A DNA stretch of 64,000 nt from SHWC01 sp050173345 (GTDB taxonomy: Bacteria > Pseudomonadota > Alphaproteobacteria > UBA828). The stretch is taken from the NCBI GenBank assembly GCA_050173345.1, contig JBFXKW010000005.1, forward strand, positions 185,069 to 249,068, given 5' to 3'. Position numbers and translations under genes: made by a program. Of this stretch, positions 25,494 through 34,356 are shown one piece after another. The notes under the pieces are model-generated. The model was not told where the DNA came from and searched no databases. It saw only the letters and a list, made by a program, of their open reading frames with translations. Each line of letters starts with the position of its first letter. Position 1 is the stretch's first letter.

Positions 25494-25746
25494 CGATGAT
25501 CGTCATTCGGACCAGAAGCCAAAGTCCCCACGGCCGATCGGCATAGTTCGCGCTATGACATGCCGATATGAACGGCCCTCGCCGTTTATTCATAACAGAA
25601 ACGGACATTTTAATTTGACTCCCCGCGATCGAGAAACCGAAACTGACCACAAACCCGCGCACCGATCGGAGTGCCGGGGATAGGCACCGCGCCTCGACCA
25701 GTACCAGCGACCGGCACGAGCCAAAAACATTCGGGGAGATTCGACA

Positions 25747-26850
25747 ATGGCGACGATCATCGGCACCACCGGCAATGATTCGCTGGTTCCCGGCACCGGC
25801 GGCGACGTTCTCTTCGGCGATCCGTTCGCCGGCGTCACGCTCTCCGCGGGCCATGGCGGCAACGACATCCTGAGCGCCACGAATGACGGCAACACCCTCA
25901 TCGGCGACGCCGACACGATCGCCGGCACCGGCCGCGGCGGCAACGACACGCTGAGCGCCTCGGGCGGCGGCAACGTCCTGGTCGGCGACGCCGGCCTCGA
26001 CATGTCCGGCAGTGCCCGCGGCGGCAACGACGTGCTGAGTGCCACGGGCGACGGCAATTCCCTCCGCGGCGACGCCCGCTTCGACATGTCCGGCAGTGCC
26101 CGCGGCGGCAATGACACGCTGAGCGCCTCGGGCAGCAACAACAACCTCTACGGCGACGCCGGCATCAACATGTTGCACGACGCCCAAGGCGGCAACGACG
26201 TGCTGAGCGTCACGGGCAGCAACAACAACCTCTACGGCGACGCCAACAGCTCCTTGCTCAACGATGCCCGCGGCGGCAACGACGTGCTGAGCGCCTCAGG
26301 CGACTTCAACGACCTCCTCGGCGACGCGTTCGGGATGTTCATGAATAGCCGAGGCGGCAATGACAGCCTCCGCGCCACCGGCGATTTCAACGAGCTCTAC
26401 GGCGACGCCTTGGAGATGCGCGACAGCGCGGTCGGCGGCAACGACACGCTGGTCGGCGGCATGGGCGACGACCTGATCGTCGGCGACGCGCTGTTCATGC
26501 AGGGCAACGCCAAGGGCGGCAACGACCATCTCTGGGGCGATGCGAAGAACGCCGCCTCGGGCGGCGCCGACACCTTCGCCTTCGCCGGCCTGAACGGCAA
26601 GGACGTGATCAACGATTTCCGGCCCGGCGAGGGCGACACGCTCCAGCTCAGCGGCTACACCACTGCCAACGGCTATGCGCTGACGCTCGACGACGTGCTC
26701 GACCTCAGCATCGCGGTGGTGGGCGGCAACACGGTGATCGACATCGGCGCCTCGCTCGGCGGCCCGGCCAACGTCAACACCATCACGCTCGCAAAGTTCA
26801 CCGGCACGCTCGACGACCCCGGCGTCATCGAGTTCACCAACATCGTCTGA
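25747..26850 (+). CDS. RTX-like beta-roll repeat protein 4
   Basis: The shortest paralogue, 367 residues with about 8 repeats. It begins MATIIGTTGNDSLVPGTG, lacking the PTPG segment of its sisters. The repeats stay close to consensus (GGNDVLSATGDGNSLRGDA). The tail (FAGLNGKDVINDFRPGEGD, GYALTLDDVLDLSIAVV, GPANVNTITLAKFTGT) is nearly identical to that of gene 1, as is the leader, so genes 1 and 4 look like the products of a duplication that differ mainly in repeat number. The ATG at 25747 follows GGGGAGATTCGACA. The proposed role, as a secreted Ca2+-binding surface or matrix protein, is inferred from repeat type. Confidence 0.8.
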   Translation: MATIIGTTGNDSLVPGTGGDVLFGDPFAGVTLSAGHGGNDILSATNDGNTLIGDADTIAGTGRGGNDTLSASGGGNVLVGDAGLDMSGSARGGNDVLSATGDGNSLRGDARFDMSGSARGGNDTLSASGSNNNLYGDAGINMLHDAQGGNDVLSVTGSNNNLYGDANSSLLNDARGGNDVLSASGDFNDLLGDAFGMFMNSRGGNDSLRATGDFNELYGDALEMRDSAVGGNDTLVGGMGDDLIVGDALFMQGNAKGGNDHLWGDAKNAASGGADTFAFAGLNGKDVINDFRPGEGDTLQLSGYTTANGYALTLDDVLDLSIAVVGGNTVIDIGASLGGPANVNTITLAKFTGTLDDPGVIEFTNIV

Positions 26851-26886
26851 GCCGGCGGCGCTCTCTGGATTCCGTTGCCCCTTCTT

Positions 26887-27045
26887 CTCCCTCCCCCTTG
26901 ATGGGGGAGGGAGGGGTGGGGGTGACTCAGAAGAATCGGTGGAGACGGGGCCGCGGGCTTTGACGCGTAGCACTCATGGCAAGCAGCCCGTCTTGCCTAG
27001 ACCCCCCACCCCAACCCTCCCCCCACAAGGGGGGAAGGGGGAAGA
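26887..27045. repeat. CT/GA-rich double-hairpin repeat, copy 2 (parts in swapped order)
   Basis: CCCTCCCCCTTGATGGGGGA with GGTGACTCAGAAGAATCGGT (26889-26940) comes first, and ACCCCCCACCCCAACCCTCC with ACAAGGGGGG (27001-27034) follows. In copies 1 and 3 the order is the reverse. Confidence 0.7.
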
Positions 27046-27066
27046 AGCCGCAGACCTCCCCTTCCT

Positions 27067-27200
27067 CGTCATTGCCGTCCCCCGGCTTGACCGGGGGATC
27101 AACCCGCCTGCGGGGCCGAAGCCCCTTCGGCGCGGCGAAGGCCCGGCAATCCAGCTTTCTTGAAGAAGCCTGGATGCGCGGGTCAAGCCCGCGCATGACG
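27067..27200. repeat. Dispersed palindromic repeat, copy K (long, with inserted segment)
   Basis: CCCCCGGCTTGACCGGGGG left hairpin and ATGCGCGGG/CCCGCGCAT right hairpin, with an extra GC-rich segment (GGGGCCGAAGCCCC) between them. Confidence 0.78.
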
Positions 27201-27228
27201 ATAGGGGGCTGGCGGCGCGCTTCTTTCT

Positions 27229-27314
27229 CGTCATGCCCGGGCTTGACCGGGGCATCCATGATTGCAGCGAGTCCGCTGCCCGATGGATTGCCGGGTCAAG
27301 CCCGGCAATGACGA
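27229..27314. repeat. Dispersed bipartite palindromic repeat, copy L
   Basis: CGTCATGCCCGG start, TTGCCGGG/CCCGGCAA right hairpin, ending about 20 bases before the ridA stop. Confidence 0.85.
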
Positions 27315-27335
27315 GGAAGGAGTGGCCTGTCTCTA

Positions 27336-27731
27336 CTAAGGCGCCTTCGCCGCGACCGCCTCGACCTCGATCAGCATTTCGGGGCGGACCAGGCCGGGGA
27401 CGAAGAAGGTGGTCGAGGCCGGGCGGTGGCCGGCGAGGACGCGGGTGCGCACGGCCGCGTATTTCGGGAAGTTCTCGGTGCCGACGACATAGGCGGTCAT
27501 GCGCGCGAGGTCGGTGATCGCCATGCCGGCCTCCTTCAGGATCGCCGTGATGTTCTCCCACACCACCTCGGACTGCGCGGTGATGTCGGCCGGCAGGCTG
27601 CCGTCCTTCCTGACGCCGACCTGGCCCGAGATGAAGAGGAGCTGCGAGCCCGGCGGCACCAGCACGGCATGGCTGTAGGCCTTGGCGATCGGCTCGACGA
27701 TGGCGTCCGGGTTGATCGGCTTGTTCGGCAT
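27336..27731 (-). CDS. RidA family protein (YjgF/YER057c/UK114)
   Basis: 131-residue protein of the RidA family, whose best-known members hydrolyse reactive enamine/imine intermediates released by PLP enzymes. Family features: SHAVLVPPGSQLLFISGQVG, TAQSEVVWENITAILKEAG, and the C-terminal STTFFVPGLVRPEMLIEVEA, where the Arg of VRP and the final Glu correspond to substrate-contact residues in characterised RidA. The ATG at 27731 has GGGAGACAGCGACC upstream. An in-frame extension to 27941 lacks family similarity. Archetypal imine deaminase activity is not certain, since many paralogues differ. Confidence 0.88.
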   Translation of the reverse strand: MPNKPINPDAIVEPIAKAYSHAVLVPPGSQLLFISGQVGVRKDGSLPADITAQSEVVWENITAILKEAGMAITDLARMTAYVVGTENFPKYAAVRTRVLAGHRPASTTFFVPGLVRPEMLIEVEAVAAKAP

Positions 27732-27860
27732 GGTCGCTGTCTCCCTGTCGAGATACCTGTGTGAAACGCCGGCCGGGGCGGGCCCGCGAGGCGCGCGCCC
27801 TCCCCCGGCGAGGCGCGACAGGCTGGCACGAGCGCCGCCCCGCCGTATATAGATGACGGC

Positions 27861-27929
27861 ATGCCCCACATGATCATCTTCCTCATGGTGCTGGTGCTCG
27901 GCCTGGTGGCGGCCTGCGTCATCTTCTGA
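27861..27929 (+). CDS. Candidate 22-residue single-pass membrane peptide
   Basis: A short ORF, ATG at 27861 to TGA at 27927-27929, encoding MPHMIIFLMVLVLGLVAACV followed by IF. Nearly the whole product is one hydrophobic helix long enough to span a membrane. It lies between divergent ridA and prs, behind the AT-rich GTATATAGATGACGGC. There is no clear Shine-Dalgarno sequence, which lowers confidence. If real, it would belong to the class of tiny bacterial membrane proteins. I recognise no family. Confidence 0.35.
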   Translation: MPHMIIFLMVLVLGLVAACVIF

Positions 27930-28002
27930 GCGCTTACCCAACGCATTGAAAAATTTGGATTAACCAGCGCCGGCGGCGGCCCCTTTCGCGGCTGCAAAGC
28001 AA

Positions 28003-28031
28003 TTTACAGGGCATAGGCACCCTGTTACATT
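28003..28031 (+). promoter_or_regulatory. Candidate promoter of prs
   Basis: TTTACA (28003-28008), a 17-base spacer, then TACATT (28026-28031), about 93 bases upstream of the prs ATG. The hexamers and the spacing fit a sigma70-type promoter. Confidence 0.5.
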
Positions 28032-28123
28032 CCGCCGCGCCGAAATCCCCCGCCCATCGCGCGGGGTCCAACCCGGCGGCCGGAGCGGGGCTTCCGGCGG
28101 CAGGTCACCGAGGAACGCATCCG

Positions 28124-29059
<936 letters not shown>

Positions 29060-29112
29060 ACCTGGAGGCGCCGGCGGCCGACGCGCCCCGCGCCAAGCTG
29101 GAGACCACGACC

Positions 29113-29772
29113 ATGGCACAGATCTTCTCCCTCCCCGCCGCGAAGCGCGAGCGCACCGGCACCGGCGCGGCCCGCGCGCTGCGCCGCCAGGGCCAGATCC
29201 CGGCGATCGTCTATGGCGGCAGCGAGCCGCCGCTCGACATCGCCGTGCCGCTCAAGGAGATCACGCTCGAGCACGGCAAGCCGGCGTTCTTCACCCACCT
29301 CTACGACCTGGCGTTGCCCGAGGGCACGGTGCGCGTGCTGCCGCGCGAGGTGCAGCTCCACCCGGTGACCGACCAGCCGGTCCATGTCGACTTCCTGCGC
29401 TATGTGAAGGGCGCGCGCATCGCGGTCCAGGTCGCGGTGCATTTCCTCGACCAGGAGCAGTGCGAGGGCCTGAAGCGCGGCGGCGTGCTCAACATCGTGC
29501 GCCACGAGGTCGAGCTGCTCTGCCCGGTGGATTCGATCCCGGATTCGATCTCGGTCAGCCTGAAGGGCCGCGACATCGGCGAGAGCATCCACATCAGCGC
29601 CTTCACGCTGCCCGAGGGCGTGACGCCGACCATCACCGACCGCGACTTCACGGTCGCCACCATCGCGGCGCCGACCGTCATCGTCGAGGAGGCGGCGGCA
29701 CCTGCCGAGGGCGAGGCGGCCGCGGGCGAGGCCGCGGCGCCGGCGGAGGCCGAGAAGAAGGCCGAGGAATAG
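29113..29772 (+). CDS. rplY: 50S ribosomal protein L25 / general stress protein Ctc
   Basis: 219-residue long-form L25, which binds 5S rRNA in the large ribosomal subunit. The N-terminal L25 domain contains ERTGTGAARALRRQGQIPAI and YGGSEPP. The C-terminal TL5/Ctc beta domain follows (EQCEGLKRGGVLNIVRHEVE, CPVDSIPDSI). The last 40 residues are an Ala/Glu-rich tail (EEAAAPAEGEAAAGEAAAPA) typical of alphaproteobacterial versions. The ATG at 29113 fits the family. The pth start lies 39 bases downstream, a gene order widely conserved in bacteria. Confidence 0.94.
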   Translation: MAQIFSLPAAKRERTGTGAARALRRQGQIPAIVYGGSEPPLDIAVPLKEITLEHGKPAFFTHLYDLALPEGTVRVLPREVQLHPVTDQPVHVDFLRYVKGARIAVQVAVHFLDQEQCEGLKRGGVLNIVRHEVELLCPVDSIPDSISVSLKGRDIGESIHISAFTLPEGVTPTITDRDFTVATIAAPTVIVEEAAAPAEGEAAAGEAAAPAEAEKKAEE

Positions 29773-29811
29773 CGCCGGCAAGGCCCGGCGCGCCGGCGGC
29801 AGCCCTGCCTC

Positions 29812-30447
29812 ATGCGGCTCCTGGTCGGGCTCGGCAATCCCGGGCCGAAATACGCGCGTCACCGCCACAATATCGGCTTCATGGCGGTCGATGCGATCGC
29901 GGCGCGCCACGGCTTCGGCGCCTGGCGCGAGCGCGGCAAGTTCTCGGCCGTGCTCGCCGAGGGCGCGCTCGACGGCGAGCCGGTGCTGCTCGCCAAGCCG
30001 ACCACCTACATGAACGACTCAGGCCAGGCGGTCGGCGCGCTCAAGAATTTTCACAAGCTCGAACCCGAGAGCATCTACGTCTTCTACGACGAGATCGACC
30101 TCGCGCCCGGCAAGCTCAGGGTCAAGCTCGGCGGCGGCGCGGCCGGGCACAACGGCATCCGCAGCATCGCCGCCCATATCGGCGAGGCGTTCTGGCGGGT
30201 CAGGCTCGGCGTCGGCCACCCGGGCGACCGCGACCTCGTGAAGCACTATGTGCTGTCGGATTTCTGGGTCGAGGACCGCGAATGGCTAGAGCCCCTGCTC
30301 GAAGCCCTCGCCATCGAGGCGCCGCTCCTTCTCAAGGGCGACGGCAGCGCCTATATGAGCCGCGTCGCGCACCGCCTGGCGCCGCCCAAGCCGCCGTCAA
30401 AGAAGGACGCAGCGGCGGACGGGCCATCGGACAACGGCGGCAAGTAG
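29812..30447 (+). CDS. pth: Peptidyl-tRNA hydrolase
   Basis: 211-residue enzyme that releases tRNA from peptidyl-tRNA that drops off ribosomes, an essential recycling step. Motifs: LLVGLGNPGPKYARHRHNIG (catalytic His in RHNIG), KPTTYMNDSGQAVGA, YDEIDLAPGKLRVKLGGGAA with catalytic Asp, GHNGIRSI, and RLGVGHPGDRD. The C-terminal extension after about residue 190 is Lys/Ala-rich and disordered. The start at 29812 lies directly downstream of rplY in the same operon-like run. Confidence 0.95.
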   Translation: MRLLVGLGNPGPKYARHRHNIGFMAVDAIAARHGFGAWRERGKFSAVLAEGALDGEPVLLAKPTTYMNDSGQAVGALKNFHKLEPESIYVFYDEIDLAPGKLRVKLGGGAAGHNGIRSIAAHIGEAFWRVRLGVGHPGDRDLVKHYVLSDFWVEDREWLEPLLEALAIEAPLLLKGDGSAYMSRVAHRLAPPKPPSKKDAAADGPSDNGGK

Positions 30448-30480
30448 CGTCTCAGCCACCAGAGCGGAACGAACGGCGTC

Positions 30481-31581
30481 ATGGGCTTCAAATGCGGCAT
30501 CGTCGGCCTGCCCAATGTCGGCAAGTCGACGCTCTTCAACGCGCTGACCAGCGCGGCGCAGGCCGCGGTCGGCAATTATCCGTTCTGCACGGTCGAGCCC
30601 AATGTCGGGCGCGTGCCGGTGCCGGACGAGGCGCTCGACGCGGTCGCCAGGCTGGCGCGCTCGGCCGCGATCGTGCCGACCTTCCTCGAGGTAGTCGACA
30701 TCGCGGGGCTGGTGCGCGGCGCGAGCCAGGGCGAAGGGCTCGGCAACCGCTTCCTCGCCAACATCCGCGAGGTGGATGCCATCATCCACGTCGTGCGCTG
30801 CTTCGAGGATGACGGCGTGACGCATGTCGAGGGCGGCGTCGACCCGATCCGGGATATCGAGCTGATCGAGACCGAGCTGATGATCGCCGACCTCGAAAGC
30901 GTCGGTCGCCAGCTCGATGCCGCCACCAAGAAGGCGCGCGGCGGCGACAAGGAGGCGAAGGCGTCCCTCGCGATGCTCGAAAAGGTCAAGGCCGCGCTCG
31001 ATGCCGGCCGGCCGGCGCGCGGCGTGGCGCTCGACGACGAGGCGTGCGCCGACCCTGCCTATCGCCAGCTCCTGACCGCGAAGCCGGTGCTTTATGTCGC
31101 GAACGTCGACGAGGCGAGCGCGGCGAGCGGCAACGCGCAGTCCGCCCGCGTCGCCGAGCGCGCCAGGCAGGAAGGCGCCGAGCTGGTGGTGATCTCGGCC
31201 GCGATCGAGGCCGAGATCGCGGGCCTCAAGGAGGCCGGCGAGAAGCGCGAGTTCCTGGACAGCCTCGGCCTCAAGGAGCCGGGGCTCGACCGCGTGATCC
31301 GCGCCGGCTACCGGCTACTCGGGCTGATCCGCTTCCTGACCGCGGGGCCCAAGGAAGCGCGCGCCTGGACCATCCCGATCGGTGCCACCGCGCGCGAGGC
31401 GGCCGGCACCATCCACAGCGACTTCGCCAAGGGCTTCATCTGCGCCGAGACCATCGCGCTCGACGACTATCTCGCGCTCGGCGGCGAGCAGGCCGCAAAG
31501 GAAAAAGGCCGCATGCGCCAGGAAGGCCGCGACTACGTGGTGAAGGACGGCGACGTCCTGCTGTTCCGCTTCAACGTGTAG
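30481..31581 (+). CDS. ychF: Redox-regulated ATPase YchF (Obg-like GTPase family)
   Basis: 366-residue universally conserved P-loop protein of the Obg family, which prefers ATP to GTP and associates with ribosomes. Motifs: KCGIVGLPNVGKSTLFNALT (P-loop), NYPFCTVEPNVG, VVDIAGLVRGASQGEGLGN (switch II), and the C-terminal TGS-type domain with TIHSDFAKGFICAETIA and GRDYVVKDGDVLLFRFNV. It is last in the prs-rplY-pth-ychF run, 33 bases after pth. The full length matches the family. Confidence 0.95.
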   Translation: MGFKCGIVGLPNVGKSTLFNALTSAAQAAVGNYPFCTVEPNVGRVPVPDEALDAVARLARSAAIVPTFLEVVDIAGLVRGASQGEGLGNRFLANIREVDAIIHVVRCFEDDGVTHVEGGVDPIRDIELIETELMIADLESVGRQLDAATKKARGGDKEAKASLAMLEKVKAALDAGRPARGVALDDEACADPAYRQLLTAKPVLYVANVDEASAASGNAQSARVAERARQEGAELVVISAAIEAEIAGLKEAGEKREFLDSLGLKEPGLDRVIRAGYRLLGLIRFLTAGPKEARAWTIPIGATAREAAGTIHSDFAKGFICAETIALDDYLALGGEQAAKEKGRMRQEGRDYVVKDGDVLLFRFNV

Positions 31582-31954
31582 CTACCCGGCAGACCATCCC
31601 CTCTTGTTCTTTGCCTATTACCCTTTCTCCCTGAGAGCAAGGCCATCGTCCCATGAATCGAACCGGTCGGCATCACGGAACCCTCTCCGCCGGCGGGGCG
31701 GAGAGGGTGGCGCGCACCAGCGCGCCGGGTGAGGTGGGGTGCGGCGGCACGGTGTGAGACATCGACGCAAGGAAATGGAGGGAGCCTTCCGGAGCCTATC
31801 GACCTGCCGCGGCTCCCCCCACCTCACCCTGCCCTCTCCGCCCCCGAGGGCGGAGAGGGAATTTGCGCCGAGGCTGGCCGGCACCTATAGGCAATCACCC
31901 TGCTTTTTAGAAGAGGGTCAAGGAGGGGACGCCGAGCAAGAACCGATCGGCGAC
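31582..31954. other. Gap with two oppositely oriented hairpin repeats
   Basis: Convergent gap between ychF and the cardiolipin synthase gene. No gene is supported. The CTCTCC/GGAGAG hairpin element occurs twice, facing opposite ways (31681-31740 and 31815-31860), so the two copies form a larger inverted repeat. Confidence 0.65.
31681..31860. repeat. Inverted pair of CTCTCCGCC hairpin repeats
   Basis: CCCTCTCCGCC...GGGGCGGAGAGGG at 31681-31708 with GGTGAGGTGGGG after it, and the mirror arrangement CCCCACCTCACCCTGCCCTC at 31817-31836 with its own hairpin to 31859. Confidence 0.72.
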
Positions 31955-33394
31955 CTAAAGATACGGCTTGAGCAGGCGGGCGAAGCCGTCGCGCAGGCGG
32001 ACCACGAAGCCGCGCGCGACGAGGCCTTCGGGCGTCACCGGCGTCGCGCGCGCGATCTTGGCGTCGAGCAGCGCGTTGATCTCGCGCGCGAGCGCCTGGT
32101 CGAACGCCTCGCAATCGAACTCGAAGTTGAGCCTGAGGCTCCGCGTGTCCCAGTTCGAGGAGCCGAACAGCACCCATTGATCGTCGGCGACCGCAAGCTT
32201 GGCGTGGTCGAACGGCGGCGCCTCGTACCAGATCCGGCAGCCGGCCGCGAGCAGCGCAGGGAGCGCCGCGGTCTCCGCCCATTTGACGAAGAACTGGTTG
32301 TTGACCGCGGGCAGCACGATATCGACCGCGACGCCCCGGAGCGCGGCGACGCAAAGCTGGCTCACGATCACGTCGTCGGGCAGGAAATAGGGCGTCGCGA
32401 TGCGGAGGCTGCGGCGCACCTGCGAGAGCGCGCCCATCAGGGTGAGCCTAAGCGAGCCATACTCCTCGTTCGGCCCGCTCGAGACGCCGCGCATCACCGT
32501 CGCGCCCGCTGGCGCGAGTTGTGGGAACCATGCAGGCCCCGAAAGCTGCTCGCCGCAGGTGAAGGCCCAGTCGTCGGCGAACACGCTCATCAGGTCGGCG
32601 ACCGCCGGGCCGTCGATGCGGAAATGCACGTCGGGCGTCGGGAAGCGCGGCTGCTCGGCCAAGAGGTGGCCGCGCTTGATGTTCATGCCGCCGGTGAAGC
32701 CGATCCGCCCGTCGACCACCATGATCTTGCGATGGCTGCGCAGGTTGAGATAGGGCATGCGCCAGGCGATGAGCGGGGCGAGGAAGCGCTCGACGCGCAC
32801 GCCCCGCCCGCGCAGACGCCACGCGACCGGCGGGATCGAATAGAGCGCGCCGATGCCGTCGATCAAGACGCGCACCTCGACGCCGCGTGCCCGCGCCGCC
32901 GCGAGCGCCTCGACGAAGCGCCGGCCGAGCGCATCGTCGTTGAAGATGTAGCTGGCGAGCGCGACGGACCGCTCCGCGGCCCCGATCGCCGCCAGCATCT
33001 CGGGATAGGCGGCGTCGCCGAGCCGCAGCGGGCGGACACGGTTGCCGACGCTGAACGGCGCCTGGTGGAAGCGCCGGATCAGGTTGGCCTGGTAGACCAG
33101 GAACGGGGCATCGGCGAGCTCGCCGGGATAGGCGCCGAGGATGGTCGGCTCGCCCTCCTCCCTGAAGCGCTGCGGGCCGCGCAGCTTGACGGCGCGGCGC
33201 GCGATCCGGTTGACGCCGATCATCCAATAGACCGCCGCGCCGAAGAACGGCCAGAACCAGACCGCGGCGAGCCAGGCGACCGCGCTGCGGCCGTCGCGCT
33301 TGTGAAGCGCGATGTGGGCCGAGGTGCCGAGCGCGACCGCGACGTCGAGGGCGGTCGCGAGATAGGGCCACCAGGCGGGCCCGGCGCCGCTCAC
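31955..33394 (-). CDS. cls: Cardiolipin synthase, phospholipase D superfamily
   Basis: 479-residue membrane enzyme that joins two phosphatidylglycerols into cardiolipin plus glycerol. Two N-terminal hydrophobic segments (YLATALDVAVALGTSAHIAL and VAWLAAVWFWPFFGAAVYWM) are followed by two PLD catalytic motifs, HRKIMVVDGRIGFTGG near residue 220 and HAKLAVADDQWVLFGSSN near residue 400, each with the HxK(x)4D pattern. The start at 33394 is GTG and there is no better ATG. The divergent neighbour encodes an endonuclease/exonuclease/phosphatase-family protein; this pairing recurs in Alphaproteobacteria. Confidence 0.9.
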   Translation of the reverse strand: MSGAGPAWWPYLATALDVAVALGTSAHIALHKRDGRSAVAWLAAVWFWPFFGAAVYWMIGVNRIARRAVKLRGPQRFREEGEPTILGAYPGELADAPFLVYQANLIRRFHQAPFSVGNRVRPLRLGDAAYPEMLAAIGAAERSVALASYIFNDDALGRRFVEALAAARARGVEVRVLIDGIGALYSIPPVAWRLRGRGVRVERFLAPLIAWRMPYLNLRSHRKIMVVDGRIGFTGGMNIKRGHLLAEQPRFPTPDVHFRIDGPAVADLMSVFADDWAFTCGEQLSGPAWFPQLAPAGATVMRGVSSGPNEEYGSLRLTLMGALSQVRRSLRIATPYFLPDDVIVSQLCVAALRGVAVDIVLPAVNNQFFVKWAETAALPALLAAGCRIWYEAPPFDHAKLAVADDQWVLFGSSNWDTRSLRLNFEFDCEAFDQALAREINALLDAKIARATPVTPEGLVARGFVVRLRDGFARLLKPYL

Positions 33395-33506
33395 GGCGAA
33401 AGACGGTCAGGCGGCATTCTCACGTCGCGCACCCGCTGGCATGATTTCTTCCGCTAGCATAAGCCGTCAGGCCTCAACCGCTAGCCCAGCGCCGAACCAG
33501 AGCCCG

Positions 33507-34223
33507 ATGACCAGCCTGCCGGCCCACGGCATCACGGCCGCAACCTACAACATCCACTATGCGATCGGCACCGACCGGCGCTTCGCGCCGGCGCGCACCG
33601 CCGAGCTGATCACGTCGCTCAACGCCGACCTGGTGGCGCTCCAGGAGGTCGGCTGGCACTATCGCGGCCGCGCCGGCGTCGACCAGTTCGCGCTGCTCGG
33701 CCACCTGACCGGCCTTCACGTTCACGCCGGCCTGACCCGCCAGCACCCGAACGCCCATTTCGGCAACGCGATCCTGACCCGGCTGCCCGCCCGCCATGTC
33801 CGCACGCTCGACCTCACCGCCCGCTTCCGAGCCCCGCGCGGCGCGCTGATCGCCGAGCTCGAGGCCGGCCCGGGCGTGCTCCGCGTCGTCAACGTGCATC
33901 TCGGGCTCGACCCCTGGGAGCGGCGCGAGCAGGTCGCACGCCTCATTGCAGCGCTCGACGCGGCCGAGGCGCTGCCGACCGTCCTGCTCGGCGATTTCAA
34001 CGAGTGGCGCCGCGAGCCCGCCTACCTAGAGCCGATCGCGCGGCGCTTCCCGCTCTCGGCCATGCCGCGGAGCTACCCGGCGCGGCGCGCGACGCTGCGC
34101 TTCGACCGGGTCTACGTCTCGCCGCCGCTCGGCTTGGTGCAGGCACATGCGCTGCACGCCGCGCCGGCGCCGCGCGCCTCCGACCACCTGCCGGTCGTCG
34201 CCTCGCTCGCCTGGCACGGCTGA
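33507..34223 (+). CDS. Endonuclease/exonuclease/phosphatase-family protein
   Basis: 238-residue metal-dependent phosphoesterase of the DNase I/EEP fold. Key residues are in TAATYNIHYAIG (Asn), ADLVALQEVGWH (Glu), VVNVHLGLDPWERREQ, VLLGDFNEWRREP (Asp and Asn) and ASDHLPVVASL (Asp-His). The substrate may be a phospholipid head group or a nucleic acid; its location beside the cardiolipin synthase gene favours lipids, as an inference only. I chose the ATG at 33507, which begins the conserved region; the frame is open from 33441, but that extension has no matching features. Confidence 0.85.
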   Translation: MTSLPAHGITAATYNIHYAIGTDRRFAPARTAELITSLNADLVALQEVGWHYRGRAGVDQFALLGHLTGLHVHAGLTRQHPNAHFGNAILTRLPARHVRTLDLTARFRAPRGALIAELEAGPGVLRVVNVHLGLDPWERREQVARLIAALDAAEALPTVLLGDFNEWRREPAYLEPIARRFPLSAMPRSYPARRATLRFDRVYVSPPLGLVQAHALHAAPAPRASDHLPVVASLAWHG

Positions 34224-34231
34224 AATTGGCC

Positions 34232-34283
34232 TAGAGCACGATCCGATCAGGTTGCCCCAACCTGATCGGTGAATCGTGCTCTA
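34232..34283. terminator. Long stem-loop downstream of the EEP gene
   Basis: TAGAGCACGATCCGATCAGGTT pairs with AACCTGATCGG and ATCGTGCTCTA: 22 base pairs with one 3-base bulge and a 5-base loop GCCCC. It starts 9 bases after the stop codon. The TAGAGCA start is shared with 63876 at the end of lysA. Confidence 0.65.
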
Positions 34284-34356
34284 ATTTGTTGAGTAGAGCA
34301 GGCTGGCGGCGCGGTTTAACCTGTGGCGCAGCACCGCACCGGAAGGGAGAGCGACA

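Larger units (their letters stand above)
24950..25746. other. Repeat-rich gap and leader between beta-roll genes 3 and 4
   Basis: About 800 bases with no supported gene: a GC hairpin at about 24998-25040, palindromic repeats I and J with a partial copy between them, then the leader 25419-25746, which copies the leader of gene 1. An open frame on the minus strand across this leader is conserved only because the leader itself is. Confidence 0.68.
26851..27335. other. Repeat-rich convergent gap
   Basis: About 485 bases between beta-roll gene 4 and ridA. Contains the CT/GA-rich hairpin family in two pieces and palindromic repeats K and L. No gene supported. Confidence 0.68.

Noticed and set aside
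19560..26600. Regularly spaced DNA repeats resembling a CRISPR array
   Set aside because: The period is about 80 bases, the units are translated in frame as protein repeats, and there are no constant direct repeats with unique spacers or cas genes.
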